The notes under the pieces: model-generated
Told to the model about the DNA's origin: nothing
The model's input: only the letters and a program-made list of their open reading frames with translations
The model's database searches: none
Program-made: the position numbers and the translations under genes
DNA from: JBFMFH01 sp040752275
Lineage (GTDB): Bacteria; Acidobacteriota; Vicinamibacteria; Vicinamibacterales; JAKQTR01
Assembly: GCA_040752275.1 (NCBI GenBank)
Contig: JBFMFH010000002.1
Location: forward strand, 62,001 to 126,000
Length of the DNA stretch: 64,000 bases
Direction: 5' to 3'
Shown here: positions 50,852 to 59,757 of the stretch, piece after piece
Position numbering within the stretch: position 1 is the stretch's first letter
Layout: every line of letters begins with the position of its first letter

Positions 50852-51472
50852 GTGGGTGCCCGCGTGCCTCTCGTCCTGGCTGTTGCGCTGTCTGCCTGGG
50901 CTGCAGGGGCCCCGGCGCTGCAGCGGGAGGCGCTGCCCTTCGCCCCCACCGACGCCGATCGTTTCGCGTCCAAGTTGTCGGCCATTGTCAAGCGGAGCGC
51001 CGCGACGTCGCACGGCCGCGAAGCGGCGATTCTGCGAACGGTTGTCACCGAGCCCGAACTCAACGCGTATTTGAAGTACCGGGCCCAGTCACAGATGCCG
51101 ACGGGTGTCGTCGACCCGTACATCTGGGTGCTCGGCAGCGGACGCCTGGCCGGGGCCGCCACGGTCGACCTCGATCGCGTCCGCACCTCGAGGGAGCGCG
51201 GGTGGCTGGATCCGATGCAGCTCCTGCACGGTCGACTGCCGGTCGGCGCGACTGGCGTGCTGCAGACGGCGAACGGCGTCGGGCGATTCGAGCTCGAGTC
51301 TGCTCGCGTGAGCGGCATTCCCGTACCGCGAGCCCTGCTCCAGGAACTCGTGACGTTCTACACGCGGACGGAGGCCAATCCCGAAGGTGTGAGCCTGGAT
51401 CGGCCCTTCGCGCTCCCCGCAGGCATCCGGCGCATCGACGTGGAGACGGGCCGGGCGGTCATCGTGCAGTGA
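50852..51472 (+). CDS. Exported protein of unknown function
   Basis: 206 aa starting at GTG 50852. Signal peptide (VPLVLAVALSAWAAGAPA) followed by a soluble domain with no motif I recognise. Segments such as VTEPELNAYLKYR, LAGAATVDLDRVR, GVLQTANGVGRFELESARVSGIPVP and LPAGIRRIDVETGRAVI suggest a beta-rich lipid-binding or DUF-type fold similar to proteins with a repeated G-x-G-x-x-x-x-x-V-x-G pattern. Its stop overlaps the recG GTG start (GTGA), so it is coexpressed with recG, an odd pairing of an exported and a DNA-repair protein. Confidence 0.7.
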   Translation: MGARVPLVLAVALSAWAAGAPALQREALPFAPTDADRFASKLSAIVKRSAATSHGREAAILRTVVTEPELNAYLKYRAQSQMPTGVVDPYIWVLGSGRLAGAATVDLDRVRTSRERGWLDPMQLLHGRLPVGATGVLQTANGVGRFELESARVSGIPVPRALLQELVTFYTRTEANPEGVSLDRPFALPAGIRRIDVETGRAVIVQ

Positions 51473-53556
51473 GCCTGGACCGTGAACTCCGAGCGCTCCG
51501 GGGCGTGGGTCCGCGCCGCGCCGCCGATCTGCAGAAGGCGGGTCTGACCACGGTCGGCGACCTCGTCGCCCGGTTTCCCACCCGCTACGAGGACCGGGCG
51601 AGGTTCCGCGACCTGGCGACGCTCCGCGCGGGCGACGAAGCCACGATCGACGGGAGCGTGGTCTCGTGCGGAATACATCTGACCCGCCGCCGGGGATTTC
51701 GGATCTTCGACGCACTGGTGCGCACCCGCGACGGCTCAATCCGGGCCGTGTGGCTGAACCAGCCGTTCATGGCCGATGTGATCCGCCGCGGGGCTCGGGT
51801 CGTCCTGCATGGGCGGGCCGAGGTGCATGAGCGTGGCGGCCTCCAGCTCACCAATCCCCAGTACGAGATCGTCGCGGATGAGGACGGCACGTCGCTGCAC
51901 ACCGGCCGCACCGTTCCGGTCTACGAGAAGACGGGAACGCTCACGGCCCGGATGCAGCGCACGCTCGTGCACGACGCCCTGGCGCTCGTTGCGTCCGACG
52001 TCCCTGCGCTGCTGCCGGCCTGGGTGGAGTCTGAACTGGGCCTGCCGCCCTTCGCCCGGGCTCTCCGGGAGTCGCACTTCCCGGACCCTGCGGCCGATCT
52101 CGACACGCTGAACCGGTTCCGAACGCCGGCCCAGGTGCGCGTGATTCTCGAGGAGTTCTTCCACTTCCAGCTCGGTCTGCTGCTCCGGCGCCGGGCGGCG
52201 GATGCCGAACGCAAGCCGCGCCCCGTCGTAGTCGATGACCGCGTCCGGGCTGCCGCCCGCGCCGTGCTGCCCTTCAGACTGACGGCCGGCCAGCGCGCGG
52301 CGGTCAAGAGCATCGTCGCCGACATGACGCGCCCGCAGCCGATGCACCGGCTGCTGCAGGGGGACGTCGGGTCGGGCAAGACCATCGTGGCCGTGCTGGC
52401 CGCGGTCGTGGCGATGGAGAACCGCCTGCAGGTGGCGTTCATGGTGCCGACCGAGGTCCTCGCCGACCAGCACCTGCTCTTGCTGCGGCGACTGCTCGAG
52501 CCCGCCGGATACCGGGTCGGCCTGCTGAGCGGATCACTCCCGGCCGCCGAGCGGCGCGAGATCCTCGACGGGTTGCGCACCGGGCGCATCCGGTTCGTCG
52601 TCGGCACGCAAGCGTTGGTGCAGGCGGATGTGGAGTTCGCAGACCTTGGCCTGGCCGTGATCGACGAGCAGCACCGCTTTGGCGTAATCCAGCGGGCGGT
52701 TCTTCGCGAGAAGGGCTGGCGGCCGGACGTGCTGGTCATGACGGCGACACCAATCCCGCGTACCCTGGCGCTGACGGTGTACGGAGATCTCGACGTCTCG
52801 GTCATTGGTGATCGGCCGCCGGGGCGGCAACGCGTGACCACCCGGAGTGTGCCCGAATCCGCCCGAGACGACGTCTACCGGCACATCAGGTCGCAGGTCG
52901 ACGGGGGACACCAAGCCTACATCGTCTACCCCCTGGTCGAGGAGTCGTGCAAGGTCGATGTACGCGCGGCGAGCCGCATGGCCGATCACCTCGCGCAGGA
53001 GGTCTTTCCCGACCTGAGGCTGGCACTCCTGCACGGCCGGCTGACCGGCGAGCAGAAGGACCGCATCATGCAGGCATTCGCCGCCGGTCTGATCGACGTC
53101 CTCGTCTCGACCAGTGTCATCGAGGTTGGCATCGACGTGCCGAACGCCACGGCGATCGTCATCGAGCATGCCGAGCGGTTCGGCCTGGCCCAACTGCACC
53201 AGCTGCGGGGCCGCGTCGGGCGGGGCCCCGCGCCCTCGTCGTGCGTGCTCGTGTACCAGGAGCCCCTGACCGAAGCGGCCCGGGCGAGGCTCGACGCCCT
53301 CGTGCACACCGAGGATGGATTCGTGATCGCGGAGCGTGACCTCGAGCAGCGGGGGCCGGGTGATGTCTTCGGCACGAGACAGTCCGGCGCGCCGGCGCTG
53401 CGATCGGGCGATCTGAAACGCGATCACGATCTGATGGAGGATGCTCGCCGGTACGCGCTGGCCGAACTCGACTGCCGGGCTGGCGGCGACGATGATCGCT
53501 GGGGACAGATGCGGGCGGCGTGGGCCAGCCGCTTCGGGTTGTCGGCGATTGGGTAG
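51469..53556 (+). CDS. recG: ATP-dependent DNA helicase RecG
   Basis: 695 aa. Wedge OB-fold domain in the N-terminal third (PTRYEDRARFRDLATLR), then superfamily 2 helicase motifs: LLQGDVGSGKT (Walker A, about residue 300), MVPTEVLADQH, VIDEQHRFGV (the RecG DEQH box), MTATPIPRTLAL, VSTSVIEVGIDVPNA and QLRGRVGRG. It rewinds forks and moves branched DNA at stalled replication. Start GTG 51469 overlaps the upstream gene. A hairpin (53647-53662) follows. Confidence 0.96.
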   Translation: MSLDRELRALRGVGPRRAADLQKAGLTTVGDLVARFPTRYEDRARFRDLATLRAGDEATIDGSVVSCGIHLTRRRGFRIFDALVRTRDGSIRAVWLNQPFMADVIRRGARVVLHGRAEVHERGGLQLTNPQYEIVADEDGTSLHTGRTVPVYEKTGTLTARMQRTLVHDALALVASDVPALLPAWVESELGLPPFARALRESHFPDPAADLDTLNRFRTPAQVRVILEEFFHFQLGLLLRRRAADAERKPRPVVVDDRVRAAARAVLPFRLTAGQRAAVKSIVADMTRPQPMHRLLQGDVGSGKTIVAVLAAVVAMENRLQVAFMVPTEVLADQHLLLLRRLLEPAGYRVGLLSGSLPAAERREILDGLRTGRIRFVVGTQALVQADVEFADLGLAVIDEQHRFGVIQRAVLREKGWRPDVLVMTATPIPRTLALTVYGDLDVSVIGDRPPGRQRVTTRSVPESARDDVYRHIRSQVDGGHQAYIVYPLVEESCKVDVRAASRMADHLAQEVFPDLRLALLHGRLTGEQKDRIMQAFAAGLIDVLVSTSVIEVGIDVPNATAIVIEHAERFGLAQLHQLRGRVGRGPAPSSCVLVYQEPLTEAARARLDALVHTEDGFVIAERDLEQRGPGDVFGTRQSGAPALRSGDLKRDHDLMEDARRYALAELDCRAGGDDDRWGQMRAAWASRFGLSAIG

Positions 53557-53646
53557 GCGCCCGTCACTTCGGGACCGGCCCTCCGGCACGCCCTGCGATG
53601 GGCCGGGCCTGGCCGAGCGGCGACACCACGCGGACCCCGGCCTGGT

Positions 53647-53662
53647 CCCCCGCGTTCGGGGG
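53647..53662 (+). terminator. Hairpin downstream of recG
   Basis: CCCCCG (53647-53652) pairs with CGGGGG (53657-53662) around a CGTT loop, about 90 bases after the recG stop. Only two T residues follow, so it is a weak intrinsic terminator at best, or a Rho-linked pause. Confidence 0.4.
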
Positions 53663-53709
53663 TTAGGAAGAACGGCGGGTTGGCGGTGCGAGAGAGGTGA
53701 AGCGAGCGC

Positions 53710-54282
53710 ATGAGGGTCATTGCCGGGCGCTACCGGAGCCGTCGCCTGAGGGCGCCGTCTTGGGCCGGGCTGCGCCCCACGTCCGATCGCGTGAAGGAGA
53801 CGCTCTTCAACGTGGTGGCGGGGAGGATCGGCGGGGCCGTGGTGCTCGACGGGTTTGCCGGGTCGGGTGCCCTCGGCATCGAGGCTCTCAGTCGGGGCGC
53901 GACGGAGGTGGTCTTCGTCGATTCGGACAAGCGGGCCGTTGACCTGATTGCCCGCAACCTGGCGGCCATCGGCATCGAAAGCGGCTATGTTATGATGCGC
54001 TCCGGCTTGGTGGAGGCGCTTGGCTGCCTCCCCGACCGACAGCGCTTCGAGCTCGCCCTGCTGGACCCCCCGTATGAGCACGCCGACCTCGAGAGCATCC
54101 TTTCCATCGTGGCGGGTCGGATGGTCCCAGAGGGAGTGATTGTGCTCGAGCACGCGCGCCGACGCGAGGTTCCCGCCCGCGCGGGACGTGCCGAGCGGGT
54201 CAGGCAGATCGTGGTGGGCGACAGCACCCTCTCCCTGTACCGGATGGCGCCGGCGGCAGCCAGAGCCATGGAGGAGACATGA
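53710..54282 (+). CDS. rsmD: 16S rRNA (guanine-966-N2)-methyltransferase
   Basis: 190 aa. MRVIAGRYRSRRL and RPTSDRVKETLFNVV are the family start, VLDGFAGSGALGIEALSRGA binds SAM, and DPPY (119-122) is the catalytic N-methyltransferase box. It methylates G966 of 16S rRNA. ATGA overlap with coaD, a very common rsmD-coaD pairing. Confidence 0.95.
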   Translation: MRVIAGRYRSRRLRAPSWAGLRPTSDRVKETLFNVVAGRIGGAVVLDGFAGSGALGIEALSRGATEVVFVDSDKRAVDLIARNLAAIGIESGYVMMRSGLVEALGCLPDRQRFELALLDPPYEHADLESILSIVAGRMVPEGVIVLEHARRREVPARAGRAERVRQIVVGDSTLSLYRMAPAAARAMEET

Positions 54283-54782
54283 CCGTGTCGCCCGAGCGGA
54301 TCGCCGTGTATCCCGGGTCGTTCGACCCCCTGACCAACGGACACGTGGACATCATCCTGCGCGGGGCGCGTCTGTTTGACCGGATCATCGTTGCCGTGCT
54401 CCGCAACGCCGAGAAGGCGCCGCTGTTCACGCCGGAGGAGCGGATGTCGACGATCAGCGAAGTTTTCGCCGGGTACCCCAACGTCGAGGTCGACAGCTTC
54501 GAGGGCCTGCTCGTGGACTACGCCCACCGGAAGTCGGCATCCGTGATCGTGCGGGGGTTGCGGGCCGTGTCCGACTTCGAGTACGAGTTGCAGATGGCGC
54601 TCATGAACCGCCGGCTGGGGCCGGAGATCGAAACGGTGTTCATGATGCCGGCCGAGCAGTACACCTACGTGAGCTCTCGGCTGATCAAGGAGGTGTTCGC
54701 GCTCGGCGGCCCCGTCGCCGGGCTCGTCCCGGAAGTGGTCGAGGTGCACCTGCGGATGAAGCGCGGCGCCAGTCCCGCGTGA
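54279..54782 (+). CDS. coaD: Phosphopantetheine adenylyltransferase
   Basis: 167 aa, one nucleotidyltransferase domain. YPGSFDPLTNGHVDII (11-26) holds the T/HxGH ATP-binding motif (TNGH 19-22); VIVRGLRAVSDFEYELQMALMN and YTYVSSRLIKEV (ISSS-like loop) complete it. Joins 4'-phosphopantetheine and ATP to dephospho-CoA. Normal hexameric-enzyme length. aspC follows 25 bases later. Confidence 0.96.
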   Translation: MTVSPERIAVYPGSFDPLTNGHVDIILRGARLFDRIIVAVLRNAEKAPLFTPEERMSTISEVFAGYPNVEVDSFEGLLVDYAHRKSASVIVRGLRAVSDFEYELQMALMNRRLGPEIETVFMMPAEQYTYVSSRLIKEVFALGGPVAGLVPEVVEVHLRMKRGASPA

Positions 54783-54807
54783 CTGAGTCCAGTCAGAGGA
54801 GTCGTCC

Positions 54808-56025
54808 ATGAGCGTCAGTGAGCTAGCCCAGTCCATCATCGAGTCGCCGACGCTGCGGCTCAATGAGGAGGCCCGTCTGCTGCGGGAGCGCGGAGAACCG
54901 GTCATCCACCTGGGGATCGGGGAGCCGAAGAACAAGACGCCGGTGACGGCGATCCTGAGCGCGGCCTCGAAGCTGAATCAGGGGGACGTGAAGTACTGCC
55001 CCAGCGACGGCACCCCGTCGCTCAAGAAGGCCATCATCCGGTACACCGAGGAGAACTACGATCGGGTGGTCGCGCCGGAGAACGTGATCGTCTCGTCCGG
55101 CGCCAAGCAGTCGCTCTTCAACCTGCTGTACTGCCTGCTCAACCCTCAGGACGAAGCCGTGATCCTGGCGCCGTACTGGGTGAGCTATCCGGAGATGGTC
55201 AAGATGGTGTACGGCGTGCCGGTGATCGTCACGCCGGAAGACGGCGGCTTCCATCCGCGGATGGCCGACATCGAGCGGGTCGTCGGTTCCGCGACCAAGG
55301 TGCTCATCGTCAATAGCCCGAACAACCCCAGCGGGATCGTCTACCGCGAGGAGTTCATCGCGGAGATCGTGGAGTTCTGCGAGCGCCGGAAGATCTACCT
55401 GATCATGGACGACATCTACCACAAGCTCGTCTTCGACGGGAAGCGCGCGGCGCCGGCCTACGCCTTCTCCGACAAGTCGATCGAAGACAGCCGGATCATC
55501 ACGGTGAACGGCATCGCGAAGCTGTACGGGATGACCGGATTCCGGATCGGGTGGACGGTGGCGCCTCGCCGGCTGGTCGAGGTCATGAACAACGTCCAGG
55601 CGCAGACCACGTCGTGCGCGTCGCCGGTCATGCAGGCCGGCGCGGAGGGGGCGCTCCTGGGCCTGCAGAGCTTCGTCGAGGGCCTGCGGCTGTCGATTCA
55701 GAACAACCGCGACGTGATCATGCGTGAGCTCTCGTCGTTCAACGGCGTGAAGACCTATCGGCCGGACGGCACCTTCTATTGCTTGCCGGACTTTCGCGCC
55801 TACAGCAACAGCTCGGTCGAACTGTCGAAGTTCCTCCTGAAGAAGGCCATGGTCGTCACCGTGCCAGGCAAGGAGTTCGGCATGGAGGGCCACCTGCGGC
55901 TGAGCTTCTCGGGGACGGTGAAGGACGTGACCGAAGGCATCACGCGCATCAAGTGGGCCCTCGATCCGGCGTCACCCAACGACATCTACATCGGCGACAG
56001 GAAGCTGATCAGGGACTGGCTATGA
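54808..56025 (+). CDS. aspC: Class I/II aminotransferase (aspartate aminotransferase-like)
   Basis: 405 aa PLP fold type I. VIHLGIGEPKNKTPV, KYCPSDGTPSLKKAI, NSPNNPSGIVY, DDIYHKLVFDG and the PLP-lysine Lys238 in NGIAKLYGMTGFRIGW are all in place. Likely moves the amino group between aspartate or an aromatic/neutral amino acid and 2-oxoglutarate; exact substrate is open. Its stop overlaps the pckA start, which links aspartate/oxaloacetate exchange to PEP formation in one transcript. Confidence 0.88.
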   Translation: MSVSELAQSIIESPTLRLNEEARLLRERGEPVIHLGIGEPKNKTPVTAILSAASKLNQGDVKYCPSDGTPSLKKAIIRYTEENYDRVVAPENVIVSSGAKQSLFNLLYCLLNPQDEAVILAPYWVSYPEMVKMVYGVPVIVTPEDGGFHPRMADIERVVGSATKVLIVNSPNNPSGIVYREEFIAEIVEFCERRKIYLIMDDIYHKLVFDGKRAAPAYAFSDKSIEDSRIITVNGIAKLYGMTGFRIGWTVAPRRLVEVMNNVQAQTTSCASPVMQAGAEGALLGLQSFVEGLRLSIQNNRDVIMRELSSFNGVKTYRPDGTFYCLPDFRAYSNSSVELSKFLLKKAMVVTVPGKEFGMEGHLRLSFSGTVKDVTEGITRIKWALDPASPNDIYIGDRKLIRDWL

Positions 56026-57662
56026 TGAACCTCCTGGACATCAAGACCCCGGCCACCGCCCAGGCGGGGGCACTCAAGAGCGACTACGGGCTCGACAACC
56101 ACGGGCTGTCGAACCTGGGGACCGTGTTCTGGAACCTGCCGACGGAGGCCCTCTACGAGGAGATCGTCTTCAGGCGGGAGGGCCACATCACCAAGGACGG
56201 GCCGGTCGTCATGAACACCGGCAAACACACGGCGCGATCGGCCAACGACAAGTTCGTCGTCCGCGAGCCGACGACCGAGGAGCACGTCTGGTGGGGCCAG
56301 TACAATCGGCCATTCGCCCCGGCCAAGTTCAACGAGCTGTACGCCCGGATGCAGGGGTACCTCCAGAATCGTGACCTCTTCGTCCAGGACTGCTACGTCG
56401 GGGCGGACCCGGACTACCGCATGCCGGTGCGCATCATCACGGAGCTCGCGTGGCACAGTCTGTTTGCCCGCAACATGTTCATCGTGCCGAAGACGAACGA
56501 GGAGCTGCGGCGGCACGTGCCCGACTTCACCGTCATCGCGTGCCCGGGGTTCAAGGGGATCCAGCAGATCGACGGCACGGCGTCGAACACGTTCATCGCC
56601 CTCAACTTCGATCAGCGCCTCTGCATCATCGGCAACACCGGCTATGCCGGCGAGATCAAGAAGTCCGTGTTCACCGTCCTGAACTACCTCCTGCCGCTGC
56701 AGGGAGTGTTCCCCATGCACGCCTCCGCGAACGTGGGCCCCGACGGCGACGCTGCGGTCTTCTTCGGCCTGTCGGGCACGGGCAAGACCACGCTCTCGGC
56801 CGATCCCTCGCGCGGCCTCATCGGCGACGACGAGCACGGATGGAGCGACAACGGCGTGTTCAACTTCGAGGCCGGGTGCTACGCAAAGGTGATCCAGCTC
56901 TCGCCGGCCGCCGAGCCCCAGATCTACGCCGCCACCCACCGGTTTGGCACCATTCTGGAGAACGTCGTCTTCGATCCGGTCACCCGTCTGATCGACCTCG
57001 ACGACCCGGTGCTGACCGAGAACACACGGGCCTCGTACCCGCTCGAGTTCATCGAGAACGCCCTGCCCGAGAAGCGGGCCGGGCACCCGAAGAACGTGAT
57101 CTTCCTCACGTGTGACGCGTCAGGGGTGATGCCTCCGATCGCCAGGTTGACCGTTGACCAGGCGCGCTACCAGTTCATCTCCGGCTACACGTCGAAGATC
57201 GCCGGGACGGAGGTGGGACTCGGCAAGGAGCCGGAGATTACCTTCAGCACCTGCTTCGGCGCGCCATTCATGGTGCATCAACCGGACTTCTACGCGCGCC
57301 TGCTCAAGGACAAGGTCCTGCGCTACGGCGTCGATTGCTGGCTGGTGAACACCGGTTGGGTCGGCGGCCCATACGGCGTGGGCAAGCGCATCAGCATCCG
57401 CTACACGCGGGCCATGCTGAATGCCGCCCTGAGCGGCAAGCTCCGGGAAGTGGCGTTCACCACCGATCCCGTCTTCGGCTTCCAGGTGCCGAAGACCTGC
57501 CCGGACGTGCCCGACCACGTCCTCGATCCGGCCAGTTCGTGGCCGAGCCGGGATCTGTACCGCCAGCGGTACGCGCAGCTGGCCGCGCGGTTCATCGACA
57601 ACTTCAAGAAGTTCGATACCGCGGAAGCCAGAGAGGTGGAGAAGGCGGGACCCCGGATCTGA
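56022..57662 (+). CDS. pckA: Phosphoenolpyruvate carboxykinase (ATP)
   Basis: About 546 aa. GLSGTGKTTLS (about 249-259) is the kinase-1a P loop and GLIGDDEHGW the kinase-2/metal motif; GNTGYAGEIKKSVF, FPMHASAN with the metal His, and VNTGWVGGPYGVGKR are specific to the ATP-dependent type. Converts oxaloacetate and ATP to PEP and CO2 in gluconeogenesis. Two adjacent ATGs (56022 or 56025) overlap the aspC stop by four or one base. Followed by a heptamer repeat tract. Confidence 0.96.
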   Translation: MMNLLDIKTPATAQAGALKSDYGLDNHGLSNLGTVFWNLPTEALYEEIVFRREGHITKDGPVVMNTGKHTARSANDKFVVREPTTEEHVWWGQYNRPFAPAKFNELYARMQGYLQNRDLFVQDCYVGADPDYRMPVRIITELAWHSLFARNMFIVPKTNEELRRHVPDFTVIACPGFKGIQQIDGTASNTFIALNFDQRLCIIGNTGYAGEIKKSVFTVLNYLLPLQGVFPMHASANVGPDGDAAVFFGLSGTGKTTLSADPSRGLIGDDEHGWSDNGVFNFEAGCYAKVIQLSPAAEPQIYAATHRFGTILENVVFDPVTRLIDLDDPVLTENTRASYPLEFIENALPEKRAGHPKNVIFLTCDASGVMPPIARLTVDQARYQFISGYTSKIAGTEVGLGKEPEITFSTCFGAPFMVHQPDFYARLLKDKVLRYGVDCWLVNTGWVGGPYGVGKRISIRYTRAMLNAALSGKLREVAFTTDPVFGFQVPKTCPDVPDHVLDPASSWPSRDLYRQRYAQLAARFIDNFKKFDTAEAREVEKAGPRI

Positions 57663-57669
57663 TCCTTGC

Positions 57670-57728
57670 CGGGATTCGGGATTCGGGAGTCGGGACTCGG
57701 GATTCGGGATTCGGGACTCGGGATTCGG
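57670..57728. repeat. Tandem heptamer array, eight CGGGATT/CGGGACT-type units
   Basis: Eight head-to-tail seven-base units (CGGGATT, with CGGGAGT and CGGGACT variants) plus a partial ninth (CGG), starting eight bases after the pckA stop. The unit is the same as in the 37891-37920 array, read on the other strand. Confidence 0.9.
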
Positions 57729-57802
57729 TCGGACGCATGCGCGTGCTTCGGAATCCCGCGTCCTGATTCCAGGTGACCCGCCCGCCGCCTGGGCAAAGGG
57801 CT

Positions 57803-57824
57803 GTCCCGAGTCCCGAAACCCGAG
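57803..57824. repeat. Inverted partial copy of the same heptamer array
   Basis: GTCCCGAGTCCCGAAACCCG is the opposite-strand form of about three heptamer units (CGGGTTT, CGGGACT, CGGGAC). With the 57670-57728 array it could form a long imperfect stem-loop between pckA and the CoA-binding gene. Confidence 0.75.
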
Positions 57825-57834
57825 GGTGATCCCG

Positions 57835-58203
57835 ATGAAGACCGTCGCCATCGTCGGCGCGTCGGCGAATCGATCCAAGTTCGGTAACAAGGCCGTGCGT
57901 GCCTTCGTCCACCGGGGTTACCACGTCGTGCCGATCAACCCCAGGGAGGCCCAGGTCGAGGGCCTGACGGCCTATCCGTCGGTCCTCGGCGTGCCGGGCC
58001 CGGTCGACCTGGTGTCGCTGTATGTGCCACCGGCGGTCGGGCTCCGCGTCCTCGACGAGATCGCGCAGAAAGGAGTTCCCGAGGTCTGGATCAACCCGGG
58101 GGCGGAGAGTGCGGACCTGCTCGGCCGGGCACGGGCGCTCGCGCTGAAGACGAAGGTCGCCTGCAGCATTCTCAGCATCGGCGAGAGTCCGTCCGCCTAT
58201 TGA
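57835..58203 (+). CDS. CoA-binding domain protein (YccU-like)
   Basis: 122 aa, a single Rossmann-like CoA-binding domain. MKTVAIVGASANRSKFGNK has the nucleotide loop G-A-S-A-N; GYHVVPINPREAQVEGLTAY, SLYVPPAVGLRVLDEI and VWINPGAESADLLG are typical. Such proteins bind CoA or a similar cofactor; their role is not settled, and no catalytic residue of succinyl-CoA ligases is present. ATG 57835 follows AGGGTGATC, a good ribosome site. The -35 of the rho promoter covers its stop codon. Confidence 0.88.
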   Translation: MKTVAIVGASANRSKFGNKAVRAFVHRGYHVVPINPREAQVEGLTAYPSVLGVPGPVDLVSLYVPPAVGLRVLDEIAQKGVPEVWINPGAESADLLGRARALALKTKVACSILSIGESPSAY

Positions 58204-58229
58204 CCCGGACCTGGGAACCTGCCTATAGT
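58200..58229 (+). promoter_or_regulatory. rho promoter
   Basis: TTGACC (58200-58205) and TATAGT (58224-58229) are 18 bases apart, each 5 of 6 to consensus. The architecture matches the 18861-18890 promoter. Transcription would begin near 58236, leaving about 100 bases of leader before the rho ATG. Confidence 0.65.
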
Positions 58230-58286
58230 TGGGGGAAGCAGTACACCCCCAGTCTTCCCGTGGCTGCGGGGGCCCATCCCCCCCGC
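58230..58286 (+). promoter_or_regulatory. Two G/C hairpins in the rho leader
   Basis: TGGGGG (58230-58235) pairs with CCCCCA (58246-58251), and GCGGGGG (58266-58272) with CCCCCGC (58280-58286). Rho commonly represses its own synthesis through early termination in its leader; these structures and the C-rich tract after them are candidates for that control. The first stem overlaps the expected start site, so it may be only partly transcribed. Confidence 0.45.
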
Positions 58287-58335
58287 GTTCGTTCCGATCA
58301 CTTCAACTACCCAACCCGCACACCCGAGTCGAGCT

Positions 58336-59748
58336 ATGGCAAACACGCAGAAGCGCCAATCCCAACCACGGGCCTCCAACGGGCAGACCGCGCCCGCCCC
58401 CGAACCGGAGGTTGTGACGCCGCCGGCCGACGGGCCGGGCGAAGCCGCGAAGAGTGCGGCACCGAGTGGCGCGCAGCGGAAGTCCGCCGATGGACTCAAC
58501 ATCGGTGAGCTGAAGGACATGAGCATCCAGAAGCTCACGCAGATCGCAAAGGACCTCAATGTTGCGGGTGCGACCGGCATGCGCAAGCAGGAGCTGATCT
58601 TCCAGATCCTGAAGGCCCAGACCGAGCAGAGCGGCTACATCTTCTCCGAGGGTGTGCTCGAGGTGCTGCCGGACGGCTTCGGCTTCCTTCGAGCGCCCGA
58701 CTACAACTACCTGCCGGGACCGGACGACATCTACGTCTCGCCATCCCAGATCCGCAAGTTCGACCTGCAGACAGGAGATACCGTCTCAGGGCAGATTCGA
58801 CCGCCGAAGGAAGGGGAGCGGTACTTCGCCCTCATCAAGGTCGAGGCGGTCAACTTCGAATCGCCCGAACAGGCGCGCGAGAAGCTGTTTTTCGAGAACC
58901 TGACGCCGCTCTATCCCCAGGAGGCCATCCATCTCGAAACCGCAGCCGACAACCTCTCGGCGCGGGTCATGGACCTGATGACGCCTATCGGCAAGGGCCA
59001 GCGCGGTCTCATCGTGGCGCCGCCGCGCACGGGCAAGACCATGCTGCTGCAGAACATCGCGCAGTCGGTGGCGCAGAACCACCCCGAGGTGTACCTCATC
59101 GTCCTGCTCATCGACGAACGTCCGGAAGAGGTCACCGACATGCAGCGATCGGTGCAGGGCGAGGTCATCTCATCCACCTTCGACGAACCGGCGCAACGCC
59201 ACGTGCAGGTGGCCGAGATGGTCATCGAGAAGGCCAAGCGCCTCGTCGAGCACAAGAAGGATGTCCTGATCCTGCTCGACTCGATCACCCGGCTGGCCAG
59301 GGCCTACAACACGGTCATCCCGCCGTCGGGGAAGGTGCTTTCCGGCGGTCTCGACTCGAATGCCCTGCAGAAGCCGAAGCGGTTCTTCGGGGCCGCCCGC
59401 AACATCGAGGAAGGCGGCTCGCTGACGATCATCGCGACCGCGCTCATCGACACGGGATCGCGCATGGACGATGTGATCTTCGAGGAATTCAAGGGCACCG
59501 GCAACATGGAGATTCACCTCGACCGCAAGCTGGTGGACAAGCGCGTGTTCCCGGCGATCGACATCCAGAAGAGCGGGACCCGCAAGGAGGAGTTGCTCAT
59601 CGCGCGCGAGGAACTGAACCGCATCTGGGTACTCCGGAAGGTGCTCAACCCTCTGTCGCCCGTCGAGGCCATGGAACTGCTGCTCGACAAGATGGCCAAG
59701 ACAAGGGGCAATACCGAGTTCCTGGCGTCGATGCAGAGGGTAGGGTAG
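58336..59748 (+). CDS. rho: Transcription termination factor Rho
   Basis: 470 aa. A low-complexity N-terminal extension (1-50) precedes the Rho-N domain (MSIQKLTQIAKDLNV), the RNA-binding cold-shock-like domain (GVLEVLPDGFGFLR, near 105-118) and the RecA-like motor: APPRTGKTMLLQNIA (P loop near 230), LLIDERPEEVTDM, LLDSITRLARAYN and the R-loop TRKEELLI. Hexameric RNA translocase ending untranslated transcripts. Few intrinsic terminators with U tracts occur in this window, so Rho may be important here. Confidence 0.97.
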   Translation: MANTQKRQSQPRASNGQTAPAPEPEVVTPPADGPGEAAKSAAPSGAQRKSADGLNIGELKDMSIQKLTQIAKDLNVAGATGMRKQELIFQILKAQTEQSGYIFSEGVLEVLPDGFGFLRAPDYNYLPGPDDIYVSPSQIRKFDLQTGDTVSGQIRPPKEGERYFALIKVEAVNFESPEQAREKLFFENLTPLYPQEAIHLETAADNLSARVMDLMTPIGKGQRGLIVAPPRTGKTMLLQNIAQSVAQNHPEVYLIVLLIDERPEEVTDMQRSVQGEVISSTFDEPAQRHVQVAEMVIEKAKRLVEHKKDVLILLDSITRLARAYNTVIPPSGKVLSGGLDSNALQKPKRFFGAARNIEEGGSLTIIATALIDTGSRMDDVIFEEFKGTGNMEIHLDRKLVDKRVFPAIDIQKSGTRKEELLIAREELNRIWVLRKVLNPLSPVEAMELLLDKMAKTRGNTEFLASMQRVG

Positions 59749-59757
59749 GGAGCGGAC

